NCBI GenBank assembly: GCA_017463205.1
Contig: JAFTPQ010000021.1
Coordinates: 1 to 49,171 of the forward strand
From: Clostridia bacterium
GTDB lineage: Bacteria > Bacillota > Clostridia > Christensenellales > Borkfalkiaceae
Reading direction: 5' to 3'
DNA length: 49,171 nt
A model generated the notes under the pieces. That model had not been told where the DNA came from. It saw nothing but the letters and a program-made list of their open reading frames with translations, and did no database searches. The stretch's first letter is position 1. Each line of letters starts with the position of its first letter. The translations under genes were made by a program, and so were the position numbers. Positions 17,501-25,386 of the stretch are shown here, one piece after another.

Positions 17501-20100
17501 ACGACGGCGTTACGGCGTTGGGCGACTATATGTTCCGTGAATCAGGGCTTACGTCGTTTACCGTACCTACGGGCGTAAAAGTGTTGCCTCAATACTTGTT
17601 TGCATTGTGTGCAGACCTTAAAGAAGTGAAGTTGCACGAAAAAGTGACAACGATCAACGGTTATGTTTTCAGAGGATGCGAATCGTTGACTTCGATCGAT
17701 CTGCCCGACAGCATTACAACGCTTGCGCAGTATGCGTTTGCCGGAGCATATTTTGATGAAGTTACTGTTCCCGGTAATGTTCAAGTAAATAACTATTTAT
17801 TCTCGGATACAAGCACCACTTCGTATACGTACGTGAAGAAGATAATCCTTTCCGAAGGTATTACGCAAATCGGTCGTTATGCATTTAGAAACTGTATCGA
17901 GTTGACGGAAGTTGTGCTGCCCAACTCGTTGGTGAAGATTTGCGATTATGCATTTGATAACTGTACGTTGTTAAAAGAAGTGACGATTCCCGAAGGCGTA
18001 ACGATGCTTGGTAGTAACACAACTTCGTTCACAATCAGTACCAATGCGTACACGTTTAGAAATTGTACGTCCTTGGAAAAGGTTGTGCTTCCTTCTAAGT
18101 TGACGCAGATCGGCGGTTATGCGTTCCAAAATTGTACGGCACTTACGTCGATCAATTTGGAAAACGTAACGATGCTTGCCGGTTATGCATTCGAAAATGC
18201 AGGAATTAAGTCGGCTGACCTTTCTTCGCTTCAACAAGTGAATATCAATGTGTTTAAAGCATGTACGCAATTGGAAACGGTGAAACTTGGCAATACGCTT
18301 GCAACGATGAACAATGGTATGTTCTGGGGATGTTCGGCATTGAAGGAGGTCAAGATCCCCGACAGCGTAACCGCAATCAACGGTAACGTGTTTAGAGAAT
18401 GTACGTCTTTGGAAACGCTTGTTATTCCTCAAAACGCAGTGTTGAACAAAGCTTCGTATGTGTTCCAAGGCTGTACCAATTTGAGAAGCCTTACCATTTC
18501 CAGCCCTCTCACGGAAATTGCAATGAATATGTTTGACGGCTGTGAAAAATTGACGAGTTTTACAATTCCCGATACGGTTAAGACGATTGCAAACTATGCA
18601 TTCCAAGGTACGAGCATCGAAAGATTGCACTTGCCTAAGCTGATCACTTCGCTTAGCAACTATTCGCTTGCAGGTTGCGATACGTTGAAGGAAATCACAG
18701 TGGATTCGGCTAATACGGTATTCACTTCGGTTGACGGTGTTCTGTATAATTCGGACAATGAAATTCAATGCTATCCCGCAGGCAAGGAATTGGAAAACGG
18801 CGTATTGGTTATTCCGGAAGAAGTCGGTATCTATAAATATGCGTTTGCAGGCGTTAAGACGGTGAAAGAGGTTTACTTGCCTTCGTCGATGGTGGTTGTT
18901 CCCGCATATGCATTCTACGGCTGTGAAAGCATTGAAAAAGTTGTGATCGCAGAAGGCGCAACGCAAATCGGAAACTATGCATTCCAAAATTGTACGTCGT
19001 TGAAAGAAATCGTGATTCCCGATACGGTTACGTCGATCGGTTCTTCGGCGTTCAACGGTACGTCTTCGTTGAAGACGATCGATTTGCCTGAAAATCTTGA
19101 AACGTTGAGTTCGGGCTTGTTCACGAACGCGGGTATTGAAAGCATTACGATTCCCGCTAATATTACAACGCTTCCTTCAGCGTTGTTCAGCGGTTGTTAT
19201 GCCCTTAAGACAGTGGTGCTTCCCGAAACGTTGACGGAAATTGCGACGAATACGTTTATGAATTCGGGTCTTGTTTCGATCGAAATTCCCGAAACAGTTA
19301 CAAAGATCGGCGAAGGGGCGTTCCGTGGTTCGGCGTTGAAGAGCATTGTCATTCCCGATACCGTAACAACGATGGCAAATAACGTATTCCATAGTTGTGC
19401 GGATTTGGAAACGGTAGTCTTGCCGAAGCACCTCGAATCGTTGTATCAATGGTTCTTCAGATATTGTACGTCGTTGAAGAACGTTACGCTTCCTGAAGAT
19501 TTGAAAGATATCGGTCGTTATACGTTTGAAGGCTGTACGTCGCTTGAAAGCATTGTGATCCCTGCCGGGGTTACGGCGATCGGTAGCAATCCTTTGGATA
19601 GTATTTCTACTTGGTCGTGGACGTTGGCAACCGGATCGACGGGCTTCGTATTTGCGGATTGTATCAACCTTAAAAACGTAACGATACTTGGTGACGTTAC
19701 GCATATCGGTACCAGCGCATTTGCAAATTGTACGTCGCTTGAAAGCATCACGTTGCCCGAATCGTTGGCAATCATTTCGCAAAAGGCATTTGCAGGTTGT
19801 AGCAATCTTAAGAATGTCAATATTCCCGAAAACGTATTGTTTATTGCACCCAGTGCATTTGCGAACTGTACGTCGATCAAGAGCATTGTCATTCCCGAAA
19901 GAACGATGTTGTGGAAACCGAGCGGTATTGCGGAAGTGTCTGCTTTTGCAGGTTGGACGGCTGATCAGACGATCAACTTCTGCGCAAGCCAATACACGGT
20001 AACAAAGTTCGCACATTATTACCAATCTACGGGCGCCAATATTGCTGTTGACTTCATGAAGGATTGCGCGGCAACGATCGTTTACGATTATAAGGCGTAA
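11575..20100 (+). CDS. Giant BspA-like LRR lipoprotein (2841 residues)
   Basis: A lipoprotein signal peptide (MKNKKGLVLCLCMAML, lipobox TAVGC, Cys 27) places it on the outer face of the membrane. After a small beta domain come two Listeria-Bacteroides/InlB-like repeats (about 122-196 and 199-267, with GYTFVGWYAD and TLYAVW). Next are several fibronectin-III-like modules (about 268-665, with recurring W-V-A-YVL patterns), then two more InlB-like repeats (about 668-735 and 737-818). From about residue 850 to 2830 there are on the order of 70-85 LRR_5 units of about 23 residues (AF-x-xC-x-xL-x-x-V-x-IP). About six islands of the form DGVLYN...YCP (near 922, 1059, 1247, 1437, 1852 and 2385) interrupt the solenoid. 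No sortase motif or C-terminal anchor is seen. Family members bind host or matrix ligands; the target here is unknown. Confidence 0.92.
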   Translation: MKNKKGLVLCLCMAMLLSGFTATAVGCKKEGNKQDSSVSAPTEYNEDGEYYFDAADGEYSVSLEDNAFSLSIDGDDKSGVYTYDGTTLTLTFSDQTKATGTLKDGVLTLTYKGATYRFLEKVNYTVSYSVDGAVSSSAIVVNGRKATKPQDPAKEGYTFVGWYADSAFKKAYAFDATPVTADVTLYARFVATVEGADEFTVKFVVDGEQTTNVVTTVGGIAFGLPTPAKEGATFAGWWLSDYEDEDKLTCKYEEQQLKQNTTLYAVWESDAPAVSVNEKGVSWTAKANSYSLKITAPDGTEVKTSQGTATYDYDFASKAAGDYVVEVMANGKTTKAYYKNKALAKVSLFSVEGSVLVFNAVENAEKYLITVDCGYDDHEHTDVDNGTSTTYNFENCAMQEGGIKFTVKAVADGYIASQSETFAFSRALESVANLRVNAVTEEVVWNAVDNATSYVLEIKNGANTETVTVNGTSYSIKAYTGDLSFKVTPVAHGYNSPEATTLAYTKNSLAVPANIYLDQATVRWDKVDGAAKYVVKINEKSYETKENALTLIKNAHYMENWESCEISVSALAANAANNSVFSDTVTVRFGTMAEDSLVYANGELSWAPVINVQKYEVKVNGGEAVALAATAVKAPVTLTKAGVNTLSVRCFNSKGTASEWVDLDVTAYEVTFDVSGGVAVDTVYKAKGETVALPVTEAIGYDFKGWYNAPNGTNATKYNTVTVEKDMVLYAHWNAKEYKITLVAGEEGELDITEYTVRYKQSFKLPTIIATYEASQIFFGGWYTEANGKGFQYADIDGNSLDVWKDTKDMTLYADWLHVLAYTEVTGEYGKGYAVTQGEDIDYVTSVKIPVEHNGLPVIQIGADAFAFCTNLTKLEIPDTIQDIVGLAASGGNGTGSPFRSCNNLKEIYVYEVRGQHEVFYEDVDGILLYNNSVTGEKEIKFFPQSITGSYRIPNGVTTIPLNTFYRSQLSEIIIPASVTNINTTAFYDADMLTSVVFEAPADGETAKPLVVGDYAFQSCSSLVEITFPARLSSVSSTVFESCGLFVAINVEEGGTTYSSKDGVLCNAAGTEIIYCPVKRAGSFTVPAGVSSIGENAFKECKLLTEIIIPGYVTNIAKSAFEGCTLVKSVIFQGAKNDPRINIGESAFYGCTSLSELALPLNLKQLSAYAFGGISNLKKVEVDVGADVKLANAAFGSRPTTSSPTSSYYVTELHIGADVPVFDITGVFGGQKLTDVYVSEDNNNYSRKDGVLFNKAETEIVYYPTERMDDYVIPETVTSIGAGVFRGKFIQKITIGKNVASIGNEAFADCAFLKEIVFEESDTPLTIGDVAFYKCSRLETLELPDRLTSIGANAFEDCTSLAIDLVIPEKVTSIGVNAFRQSAIKSIAIPASITSLEGSSVSISGATGSFDQFDMFEECASLTAINVAENNENYLSIDGVLYKKNANGEASELLYCPVWKMGKVTVPGTVTKVWAYAFYNTRGVNEVEFLPTEGDAVLELSAQSFYMVSLQYNKLDVLEKITLPEGVKTIPVLAFNYCGALKEITIPNTVTLIEKSAFANCASLQKVYFEEGNESAPLDLGGTNTSTSAGVFYGCAALKEVNLPERTSIIGTATFSGCKALEEIVIPASVVTIKNVAFNNCSNLKKVTFAEGSKLTTIQLNAFGNTAIESIAIPAGVTTMAAAFKNCEQLKSFTFPSNLTSVANSTFYGCISLEKVIFPENSKIKTIDYLSFVGCMSLKEIDIPATVEEIKHSAFRYCTSLEKVNFLVDSTTGKSNLKKIYHWSFQETALKEFILPESNNSITIEYDTFLYCRDLEKVYISSTVESINRVFEQCASIKEIIISKDNENLVVDENAPIVYNKDKTAIQYIYGDIETDTYVIPEGVTQIGNYAFSGQTSLKKVVIPSTIKSIGVNAFINCVNLETVEFAEGVTQLTKLDNYTFQNCKSLKNINIPTSVKTFGTYVFDGCESLTNIELHDGVTALGDYMFRESGLTSFTVPTGVKVLPQYLFALCADLKEVKLHEKVTTINGYVFRGCESLTSIDLPDSITTLAQYAFAGAYFDEVTVPGNVQVNNYLFSDTSTTSYTYVKKIILSEGITQIGRYAFRNCIELTEVVLPNSLVKICDYAFDNCTLLKEVTIPEGVTMLGSNTTSFTISTNAYTFRNCTSLEKVVLPSKLTQIGGYAFQNCTALTSINLENVTMLAGYAFENAGIKSADLSSLQQVNINVFKACTQLETVKLGNTLATMNNGMFWGCSALKEVKIPDSVTAINGNVFRECTSLETLVIPQNAVLNKASYVFQGCTNLRSLTISSPLTEIAMNMFDGCEKLTSFTIPDTVKTIANYAFQGTSIERLHLPKLITSLSNYSLAGCDTLKEITVDSANTVFTSVDGVLYNSDNEIQCYPAGKELENGVLVIPEEVGIYKYAFAGVKTVKEVYLPSSMVVVPAYAFYGCESIEKVVIAEGATQIGNYAFQNCTSLKEIVIPDTVTSIGSSAFNGTSSLKTIDLPENLETLSSGLFTNAGIESITIPANITTLPSALFSGCYALKTVVLPETLTEIATNTFMNSGLVSIEIPETVTKIGEGAFRGSALKSIVIPDTVTTMANNVFHSCADLETVVLPKHLESLYQWFFRYCTSLKNVTLPEDLKDIGRYTFEGCTSLESIVIPAGVTAIGSNPLDSISTWSWTLATGSTGFVFADCINLKNVTILGDVTHIGTSAFANCTSLESITLPESLAIISQKAFAGCSNLKNVNIPENVLFIAPSAFANCTSIKSIVIPERTMLWKPSGIAEVSAFAGWTADQTINFCASQYTVTKFAHYYQSTGANIAVDFMKDCAATIVYDYKA

Positions 20101-20141
20101 TTTTGGGTAAAATTTGCGAAATTGCAAAAAACAAAACGTAG

Positions 20142-20170
20142 CATCGGCTGTTTGAAATGAACAGCCGATG
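20142..20170. other. Perfect 11-bp hairpin after the giant LRR gene
   Basis: CATCGGCTGTT (20142-20152) and AACAGCCGATG (20160-20170) with a 7-base loop. On the plus strand it is followed by TGAGAAAACA, not a T-run; an A-rich stretch precedes it. It may protect the 3' end of the LRR message or terminate minus-strand transcription. The rest of 20101-20262 shows nothing else I can name. Confidence 0.6.
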
Positions 20171-20262
20171 TGAGAAAACAACAGAAAAACTTATCGTATT
20201 GTTATGGATTTGTGAAAATTCAAAAATACGATAGGTTTTTTTGATTTTATTCCATAATTCTA

Positions 20263-20291
20263 TTTACTTTTTTGAAAAGATATGATATAAT
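20263..20291 (+). promoter_or_regulatory. Promoter of the MoxR-VWA operon
   Basis: TTTACT (20263-20268), a 17-base spacer and TATAAT (20286-20291). It leaves a leader of about 145 bases rich in A and in AAATCG/CGATAAA words, without a clear strong fold. Confidence 0.65.
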
Positions 20292-20442
20292 GTTATTTGT
20301 TGAAAAATGCGTTAAAATAAGCTGTTGTAGGCATTTGAGTAGAAATCGTCGTTTTTTTCGATAAAAACCGCAAAAAATCGTAAAAAATAAGACGAAAATG
20401 TGAAATGTGCAACGGGAAGAAAAATCAAAAAAGGAGAATTGT

Positions 20443-21468
20443 ATGGCAGGAAAATTATTTAAAGAATATTATGCTCGTCTTGCGAAAGAGGGTTGGATCA
20501 AAGCCGTTCTTTGTGGTTTGGTCGTGGGCTTTTCCGTGATGTTTGTCAGCGCTACGGCGTTTTGGATGGCAGACGTGAAACAATTTTGGCTTGCTATCGT
20601 GCTGTGGGCGGTGACGGCAGGAGCAACTGCGCCGATCTTTTATTATAAAAAATTTCAACCGACGACGAAAGCGATCGCAAAACGCGTCGATTTGTTGGGG
20701 TTGGAAGAACGTTTATTGACGATGACCGAATTGGAAGGGGATTCGTCGTATATTGCGTTGCGTCAAAGAGAGGACGCGATGCAAGCATTGCAAACGGTCA
20801 ATGCAAAATTGGTGAAAATTGCGGTTTCCGTACCTTTGGTGATCGCGGCGTCGGTGACGGCGGTGTTCGGTATGGGTATGACGACCGTTTCCGCATTGGG
20901 CGCGGCAGGCGTGATCGACAGCGGTAAAGATTGGATCGATAACGTTACCGCCGAACCCGCGAAGCAGTACGAGCTTACATATGAAGCCGAAGAAGGCGGT
21001 TTGATCGAAGGGGATATGTTCCAAGTGGTGACGGAAGGTGAAGACGGCATGGCTGTTATGGCTGTTCCCGAAGACGAATGGGTGTTTGTCGAATGGTCGG
21101 ACGGTTTGACCGATCCCTACCGTGAAGATTTGGACGTAAAAGAAAATATTACCGTGACGGCGAAATTTGCGCAAGCGGAAGACGGCGAGGATGAAGGCGA
21201 AGGGGAAGGCGAAGGCGACGAACCTTCGGATAAACCCGGTGAAGAACCGGGCGAGCCGCAACCCGAACCGGGCGATACGCCTTCCAACGGAACGCAAGCG
21301 GGCGGCAGACAAGAACCCAATAACCAAGTAATCGACGGGGATACGTATTACGGCGACGAATACGACGGCGCGCTTAGCGACGCGCAAGAGGGCGTTTCGC
21401 AAGACGGCGATTTGTCGGAAGGTCAAGCGGGGATCGTAGGCGATTATTTCGGCGGTATTCAAAATTAA
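20443..21468 (+). CDS. Membrane protein with bacterial-repeat ectodomain, first gene of the MoxR operon
   Basis: A 341-residue protein. Hydrophobic segments lie at about 19-42 and 48-68, then a cytoplasmic stretch (about 70-122), then a third segment at about 123-155. About 176-243 is an InlB-like/Flg_new_2 bacterial repeat (YELTYEAEEGGLIEGD ... VFVEWSDG ... NITVTAKF), the same class seen in the flanking LRR proteins. The rest is an acidic, Gly/Pro-rich tail (EDEGEGEGEGDEPSDKPGEE) ending in a Gly/Asp-rich segment. AAGGAG at 20431-20436 sets the start at 20443. I do not recognise the family by name. The position ahead of moxR suggests it is a membrane component or client of the MoxR machinery. 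Confidence 0.8.
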   Translation: MAGKLFKEYYARLAKEGWIKAVLCGLVVGFSVMFVSATAFWMADVKQFWLAIVLWAVTAGATAPIFYYKKFQPTTKAIAKRVDLLGLEERLLTMTELEGDSSYIALRQREDAMQALQTVNAKLVKIAVSVPLVIAASVTAVFGMGMTTVSALGAAGVIDSGKDWIDNVTAEPAKQYELTYEAEEGGLIEGDMFQVVTEGEDGMAVMAVPEDEWVFVEWSDGLTDPYREDLDVKENITVTAKFAQAEDGEDEGEGEGEGDEPSDKPGEEPGEPQPEPGDTPSNGTQAGGRQEPNNQVIDGDTYYGDEYDGALSDAQEGVSQDGDLSEGQAGIVGDYFGGIQN

Positions 21469-21516
21469 AACAAAAGCAAAAAAAATAAATAGGAAGGATA
21501 AAGAAGGTATTTTACA

Positions 21517-22515
21517 ATGGTTACAGAAAAAGACATTGAACAATTTGGCAAACAGTGCGCAAACATTTTTGAACAAGTATCGCGAGACGTGATCGGTCAA
21601 AAAGAAGTAGTGGAAGGAACGATCATCGCAATGATCGCAGGCGGTAACGTATTGTTGGAAGGTGTGCCGGGCGTAGGTAAAACACGTTTGGTAAGATCGT
21701 TGGGAAGAGTATTCGATTTGCCTTTCGCGCGTATTCAGTTCACGCCGGACTTGATGCCTGCGGACGTAACGGGTACGAACATCATCGTAAAGGACGAAAC
21801 GGGGAATTCGACGTTTAAGTTCCAACCGGGTCCTATATTCAGCAACATAATCCTTGCGGACGAAATCAACCGTGCGACGCCGAAGACGCAGTCTGCATTG
21901 TTGGAAGCGATGCAAGAACACACGGTAACGGTAATGGGAACGTCGAGAAAGTTGGCAGAACCCTTCTTCGTGTTGGCAACGCAAAACCCGATCGAACAAG
22001 ACGGTACGTATCCTTTGCCGGAAGCGCAGATGGACCGTTTCATGTTCAAACTGATCGTACCGGATCCGAGCTTGGACGAATTGATGCAGATCGTCGATAT
22101 GACGCAAAAGACGATGGCGGAAGTAGCGGAATGTGCATGTAACGGCGAACAGTTGTTGCAAATGAGAGCGACGGCGAACCAAATTCCGGTAGCGAACGAA
22201 GTGTTGAGATACGCGATGATCATGACGGCAGCAACGCACCCCGACGGGGAATGTGCGACGGAAGCGGCGAAGAAATACATCAGAGTAGGCGCGTCGCCCC
22301 GTGCAGGTCAGGCATTGATTTCGGCGGCGAAAGTAAAGGCGTTGATCAAGGGAAGATTCAACGTATCCTTCTCGGATATCGACGAATTGGCATATCCCGT
22401 ATTGCGTCACAGGATCAAGATGAACTTCGAGGCGATCGCAGAACGCGTAACGGCAGACGACGCGATTAAGATGATCGTAGACGAAGTTAGCAAAAATCCC
22501 AAAAACAAGAAATAA
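21517..22515 (+). CDS. moxR: MoxR-family AAA+ ATPase
   Basis: A 332-residue AAA+ protein. Walker A is GVPGVGKTRLV (about residues 50-60). Walker B with the MoxR hallmark is ILADEINRATPKTQSALLEAMQE-type sequence (about 112-134). Sensor 1 is FVLATQNPIEQDGTYPLPEAQ, also diagnostic of MoxR, followed by the C-terminal lid. MoxR ATPases act as chaperone-like factors with DUF58 and VWA partners in assembling or activating metalloproteins and envelope complexes. Here the next three genes encode exactly those partners. It is cytoplasmic and presumably works at the membrane through DUF58. Confidence 0.95.
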   Translation: MVTEKDIEQFGKQCANIFEQVSRDVIGQKEVVEGTIIAMIAGGNVLLEGVPGVGKTRLVRSLGRVFDLPFARIQFTPDLMPADVTGTNIIVKDETGNSTFKFQPGPIFSNIILADEINRATPKTQSALLEAMQEHTVTVMGTSRKLAEPFFVLATQNPIEQDGTYPLPEAQMDRFMFKLIVPDPSLDELMQIVDMTQKTMAEVAECACNGEQLLQMRATANQIPVANEVLRYAMIMTAATHPDGECATEAAKKYIRVGASPRAGQALISAAKVKALIKGRFNVSFSDIDELAYPVLRHRIKMNFEAIAERVTADDAIKMIVDEVSKNPKNKK

Positions 22516-22546
22516 GAATTTAGAGAAATAAGATCGGAGCAGCATA

Positions 22547-23446
22547 ATGAAAGAAACGTACTTAAACGACCAATTTTTCAGTCGGTTGGAAACCTTAGCG
22601 TTAAATTTAAGATCGAACCTTGCAGGATATTTCGGGGGGAAACACCTTGTCAACACGTATGGGCAAACGGTGGAATTTTCCGACTTCCGCGAATATCAAT
22701 TGGGGGACGATATCCGTCGTATCGACTGGAACTTGTACAGCCGTTTTGAGAAATACTTTTTAAAACTGTTCACCGACGAAAGACAGATGCAGGTGCAGAT
22801 CTTTTTGGATTGTTCTGCGTCGATGGGCAAAGATAACCCGCAAAAATCGGCGTACGCAGTTGCAACTGCGGCGGCGTTGGGATTTTTGGCTGTTCACAAT
22901 ATGGATAAAGTGTCGTTTCATCTGATGAAAGAAAACCGCGCGGAAAACCCGTTTGGTACGATCATTGGAAAAACGCCTTATTTCCGCGCCATTGGCGAAT
23001 TGGAACAACTGGAATTTACAGACGATACGGACATTGAAAGTTGTGTAACAAGTTGTCCGAATACGAGTACAAACAACGGTTTAACGGTGATCATATCCGA
23101 CTTTTTTACCGACAGCAATTGGAAAAAAGCGGTGGATTATTTGTGTTATAAGAAAAGACAGGTGTTATTGGTGCAGATCATGACGCCGGACGAACTCGAT
23201 CCCGCATACGACGGGCGAGTGAATTTGATCGACTCCGAATCGGTCGATATGTCTGACCCGAAAAACATGAAATTACGGATCACGCGCAGTATGCAAAAAG
23301 CGTATGAGGAAGCGTTAAACGACTTCCGTCAGGATATCCATACGTTTTGTTCGAAACGCGGCGTGGATTTCGTATCGATCAGTACGGCTATGCCCATTGA
23401 AAAAGTGTTGTTTGGAGAATTGATGAAAGTAGGTATCATGGCATGA
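22547..23446 (+). CDS. DUF58 protein (VWA-like, MoxR partner)
   Basis: A 299-residue protein. RRIDWNLYSRFEKYFLKLFTDER-type sequence (about residues 63-85) is the diagnostic DUF58 block, followed by IFLDCSASMG, an intact DxSxS metal-ion-dependent adhesion site. No membrane segment is seen, unlike longer DUF58 proteins. CGGAG at 22535-22539 supports the start. Its stop overlaps the next start (ATGA, 23443-23446). It is the usual adaptor between MoxR and the BatA/BatB-type membrane VWA proteins. Confidence 0.92.
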   Translation: MKETYLNDQFFSRLETLALNLRSNLAGYFGGKHLVNTYGQTVEFSDFREYQLGDDIRRIDWNLYSRFEKYFLKLFTDERQMQVQIFLDCSASMGKDNPQKSAYAVATAAALGFLAVHNMDKVSFHLMKENRAENPFGTIIGKTPYFRAIGELEQLEFTDDTDIESCVTSCPNTSTNNGLTVIISDFFTDSNWKKAVDYLCYKKRQVLLVQIMTPDELDPAYDGRVNLIDSESVDMSDPKNMKLRITRSMQKAYEEALNDFRQDIHTFCSKRGVDFVSISTAMPIEKVLFGELMKVGIMA

Positions 23447-25371
23447 GTTGGATTACACCTTTAGGTTTTTTAGGTCTGTTAGGGATCGTAGTGTTGATCA
23501 TTATTTATTTGCTGAAACCTAACTACCAAAATAAATTTATTTCCAGTACGTTTGTCTGGAAATTGAGTCTTAAATACAAGAAAAAGCGGCTTCCTATCAG
23601 CAAGCTGAGAAATATCCTGCTGATCATTTGTCAAATTTTGATCATCACGGCGTGCGCTTGTATCTTTGCGCAACCGGTGATCGAGGCGGCAAAACAAGAG
23701 GAAAAACCGGAAAAAATCGTCATCATCGAAACCTCGGCAAATATGTTGACGCTTGATTTGGAAACGGGCGAAAGCAGATTCGACCGCGCGATCGCGCAAG
23801 TGAAAACGTTAGCGGAAGAAGTGATGAAAGAAGACGGTATCCTTACGGTGATCACGGCGGGGAACGAAGCATCGTATATGGTGCAACGTTTCGGCGCAGA
23901 CAAAAAAGAGGAAGTGTTCAATTTGTTGGAAGAAGCGACGGTCGATAATTACGGCACGGCGGACGTTGAAGGCGCGATGCTGTTGGCGGAAAAGGTGCTG
24001 GAAGAAAATCCCAAAAGCGAAGTGATGTTTTACACGGGGACGGAATATCTGGAAAAAGGTACTGTTACCGTAGTGGACGTTGCGAAGGAAGGGGAATGGA
24101 ATGCGGCGATCTTGGATTGCAGAGTGTCGGTGGAAGAAAACCTTTACGTATTTTCGATCGACGTGGCTTGTTATAACCAGCCCGACCGTATCAAGGTGAA
24201 TTGCGAAATTTCCGGGATCAACGGGAAAGATCTTACATACGAGTTGTATCAATACATTACGCCGACGGAAAATTTGGCGGAAACCATTCGTTTCGATGCG
24301 AATTTCTATCGCGATTTTATCGACGAGGACGAATTGAATACGGCTTGGGTATATTCGTTTAAAGAAGTGTATCTTTCTTTGGAAACGACGGAAACGGATT
24401 CCTTTGCGCACGACAACGATTTTTACATTTACGGCGGTGAAAAAGAACGTGTAGACGTACAATATTACAGCGGGTTGGCAAACCCTTTCTTTGACGGGGC
24501 TTTGGCGAGCGTCGGCGAAGTAATGCGCGACCGTTGGGATATTTACGTGGACACGGTGAAAGAGGATTATCCCGACATGGAAGGGTTCGACTTCTATTTG
24601 TTCGAACACATCATGCCGGATACGTTGCCGACGGACGGCGTCGTATTTTTGGTAAATCCTTCCGCATTACCGCGCGGTTTGGACGTGCAGTTGGGCGGAA
24701 CGCTGACTTATGGGGAAGAAATGTCTTTGAGCAAAGGCGAAGAACATCCGATCACCCGTTACGTTACGGCGGAAAACATCAATATCCGTCAGTATACGCA
24801 GATCGAGTGGCATGACGACAGCTTTAAACCGCTGTTGTATTGCGATAATGGGCCGATCTTGCTTGTGAAAGACACGCCCGATTCGAAAATCGTACTCTTT
24901 ACGGGCAATATCCATATGTCCGACTTGGCAGTGCGTTACGAATTCCCTATTTTAATGTATAATATGATCGAATATTTCTTCCCGTCCACGCTTACGGAAT
25001 ACGTATTTGAAGTGGGCGACACGGTGGAGTTGGATGCGCGGGGCGATAAGTTGAAGATGAAAGATCCGCTTTCCACCGAAACGGTGTACGAAGAATTGCC
25101 GACGGAAGTGAAATTGCCCGTAAACGTGAAAGGCGTGTACGGGTTGAGCCAAACGCTGATTTCGGGCGATTTGGTGGAAGAGAATTTTTACGTAAAGATC
25201 CCTGCGACGGAAAGCAATATCGCGCGGGTGATCGACGAACTGAAAAATCCGTACGTGGAAGTGGAAGAAGAGGACAACAAAGACATTCAGGAATTGTTGA
25301 TCTATTTCCTTGCCGCGTTGGTGGGCTTGATGTTTATCGAGTGGTGGCTGCAAAGCCGAGAAAATATGTAA
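23443..25371 (+). CDS. BatA-like membrane protein with degenerate VWA domain
   Basis: A 642-residue protein. The N-terminus is an aerotolerance-regulator (BatA) two-helix unit (PLGFLGLLGIVVLIIIYLL, then FISSTFVWKLS and a second helix at about 58-75 ending in FAQPVI). A VWA-like fold follows (VIIETSANML ... ITAGNEASYMV). The metal site reads ETSAN instead of DxSxS, so divalent-metal binding is probably lost. A large extracellular region without named domains leads to a C-terminal membrane helix (about 618-636) and a short basic tail. It is translationally coupled to the DUF58 gene and followed after 15 bases by a second VWA protein. Confidence 0.88.
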   Translation: MSWITPLGFLGLLGIVVLIIIYLLKPNYQNKFISSTFVWKLSLKYKKKRLPISKLRNILLIICQILIITACACIFAQPVIEAAKQEEKPEKIVIIETSANMLTLDLETGESRFDRAIAQVKTLAEEVMKEDGILTVITAGNEASYMVQRFGADKKEEVFNLLEEATVDNYGTADVEGAMLLAEKVLEENPKSEVMFYTGTEYLEKGTVTVVDVAKEGEWNAAILDCRVSVEENLYVFSIDVACYNQPDRIKVNCEISGINGKDLTYELYQYITPTENLAETIRFDANFYRDFIDEDELNTAWVYSFKEVYLSLETTETDSFAHDNDFYIYGGEKERVDVQYYSGLANPFFDGALASVGEVMRDRWDIYVDTVKEDYPDMEGFDFYLFEHIMPDTLPTDGVVFLVNPSALPRGLDVQLGGTLTYGEEMSLSKGEEHPITRYVTAENINIRQYTQIEWHDDSFKPLLYCDNGPILLVKDTPDSKIVLFTGNIHMSDLAVRYEFPILMYNMIEYFFPSTLTEYVFEVGDTVELDARGDKLKMKDPLSTETVYEELPTEVKLPVNVKGVYGLSQTLISGDLVEENFYVKIPATESNIARVIDELKNPYVEVEEEDNKDIQELLIYFLAALVGLMFIEWWLQSRENM

Positions 25372-25386
25372 CGGAGGATAGCAATT

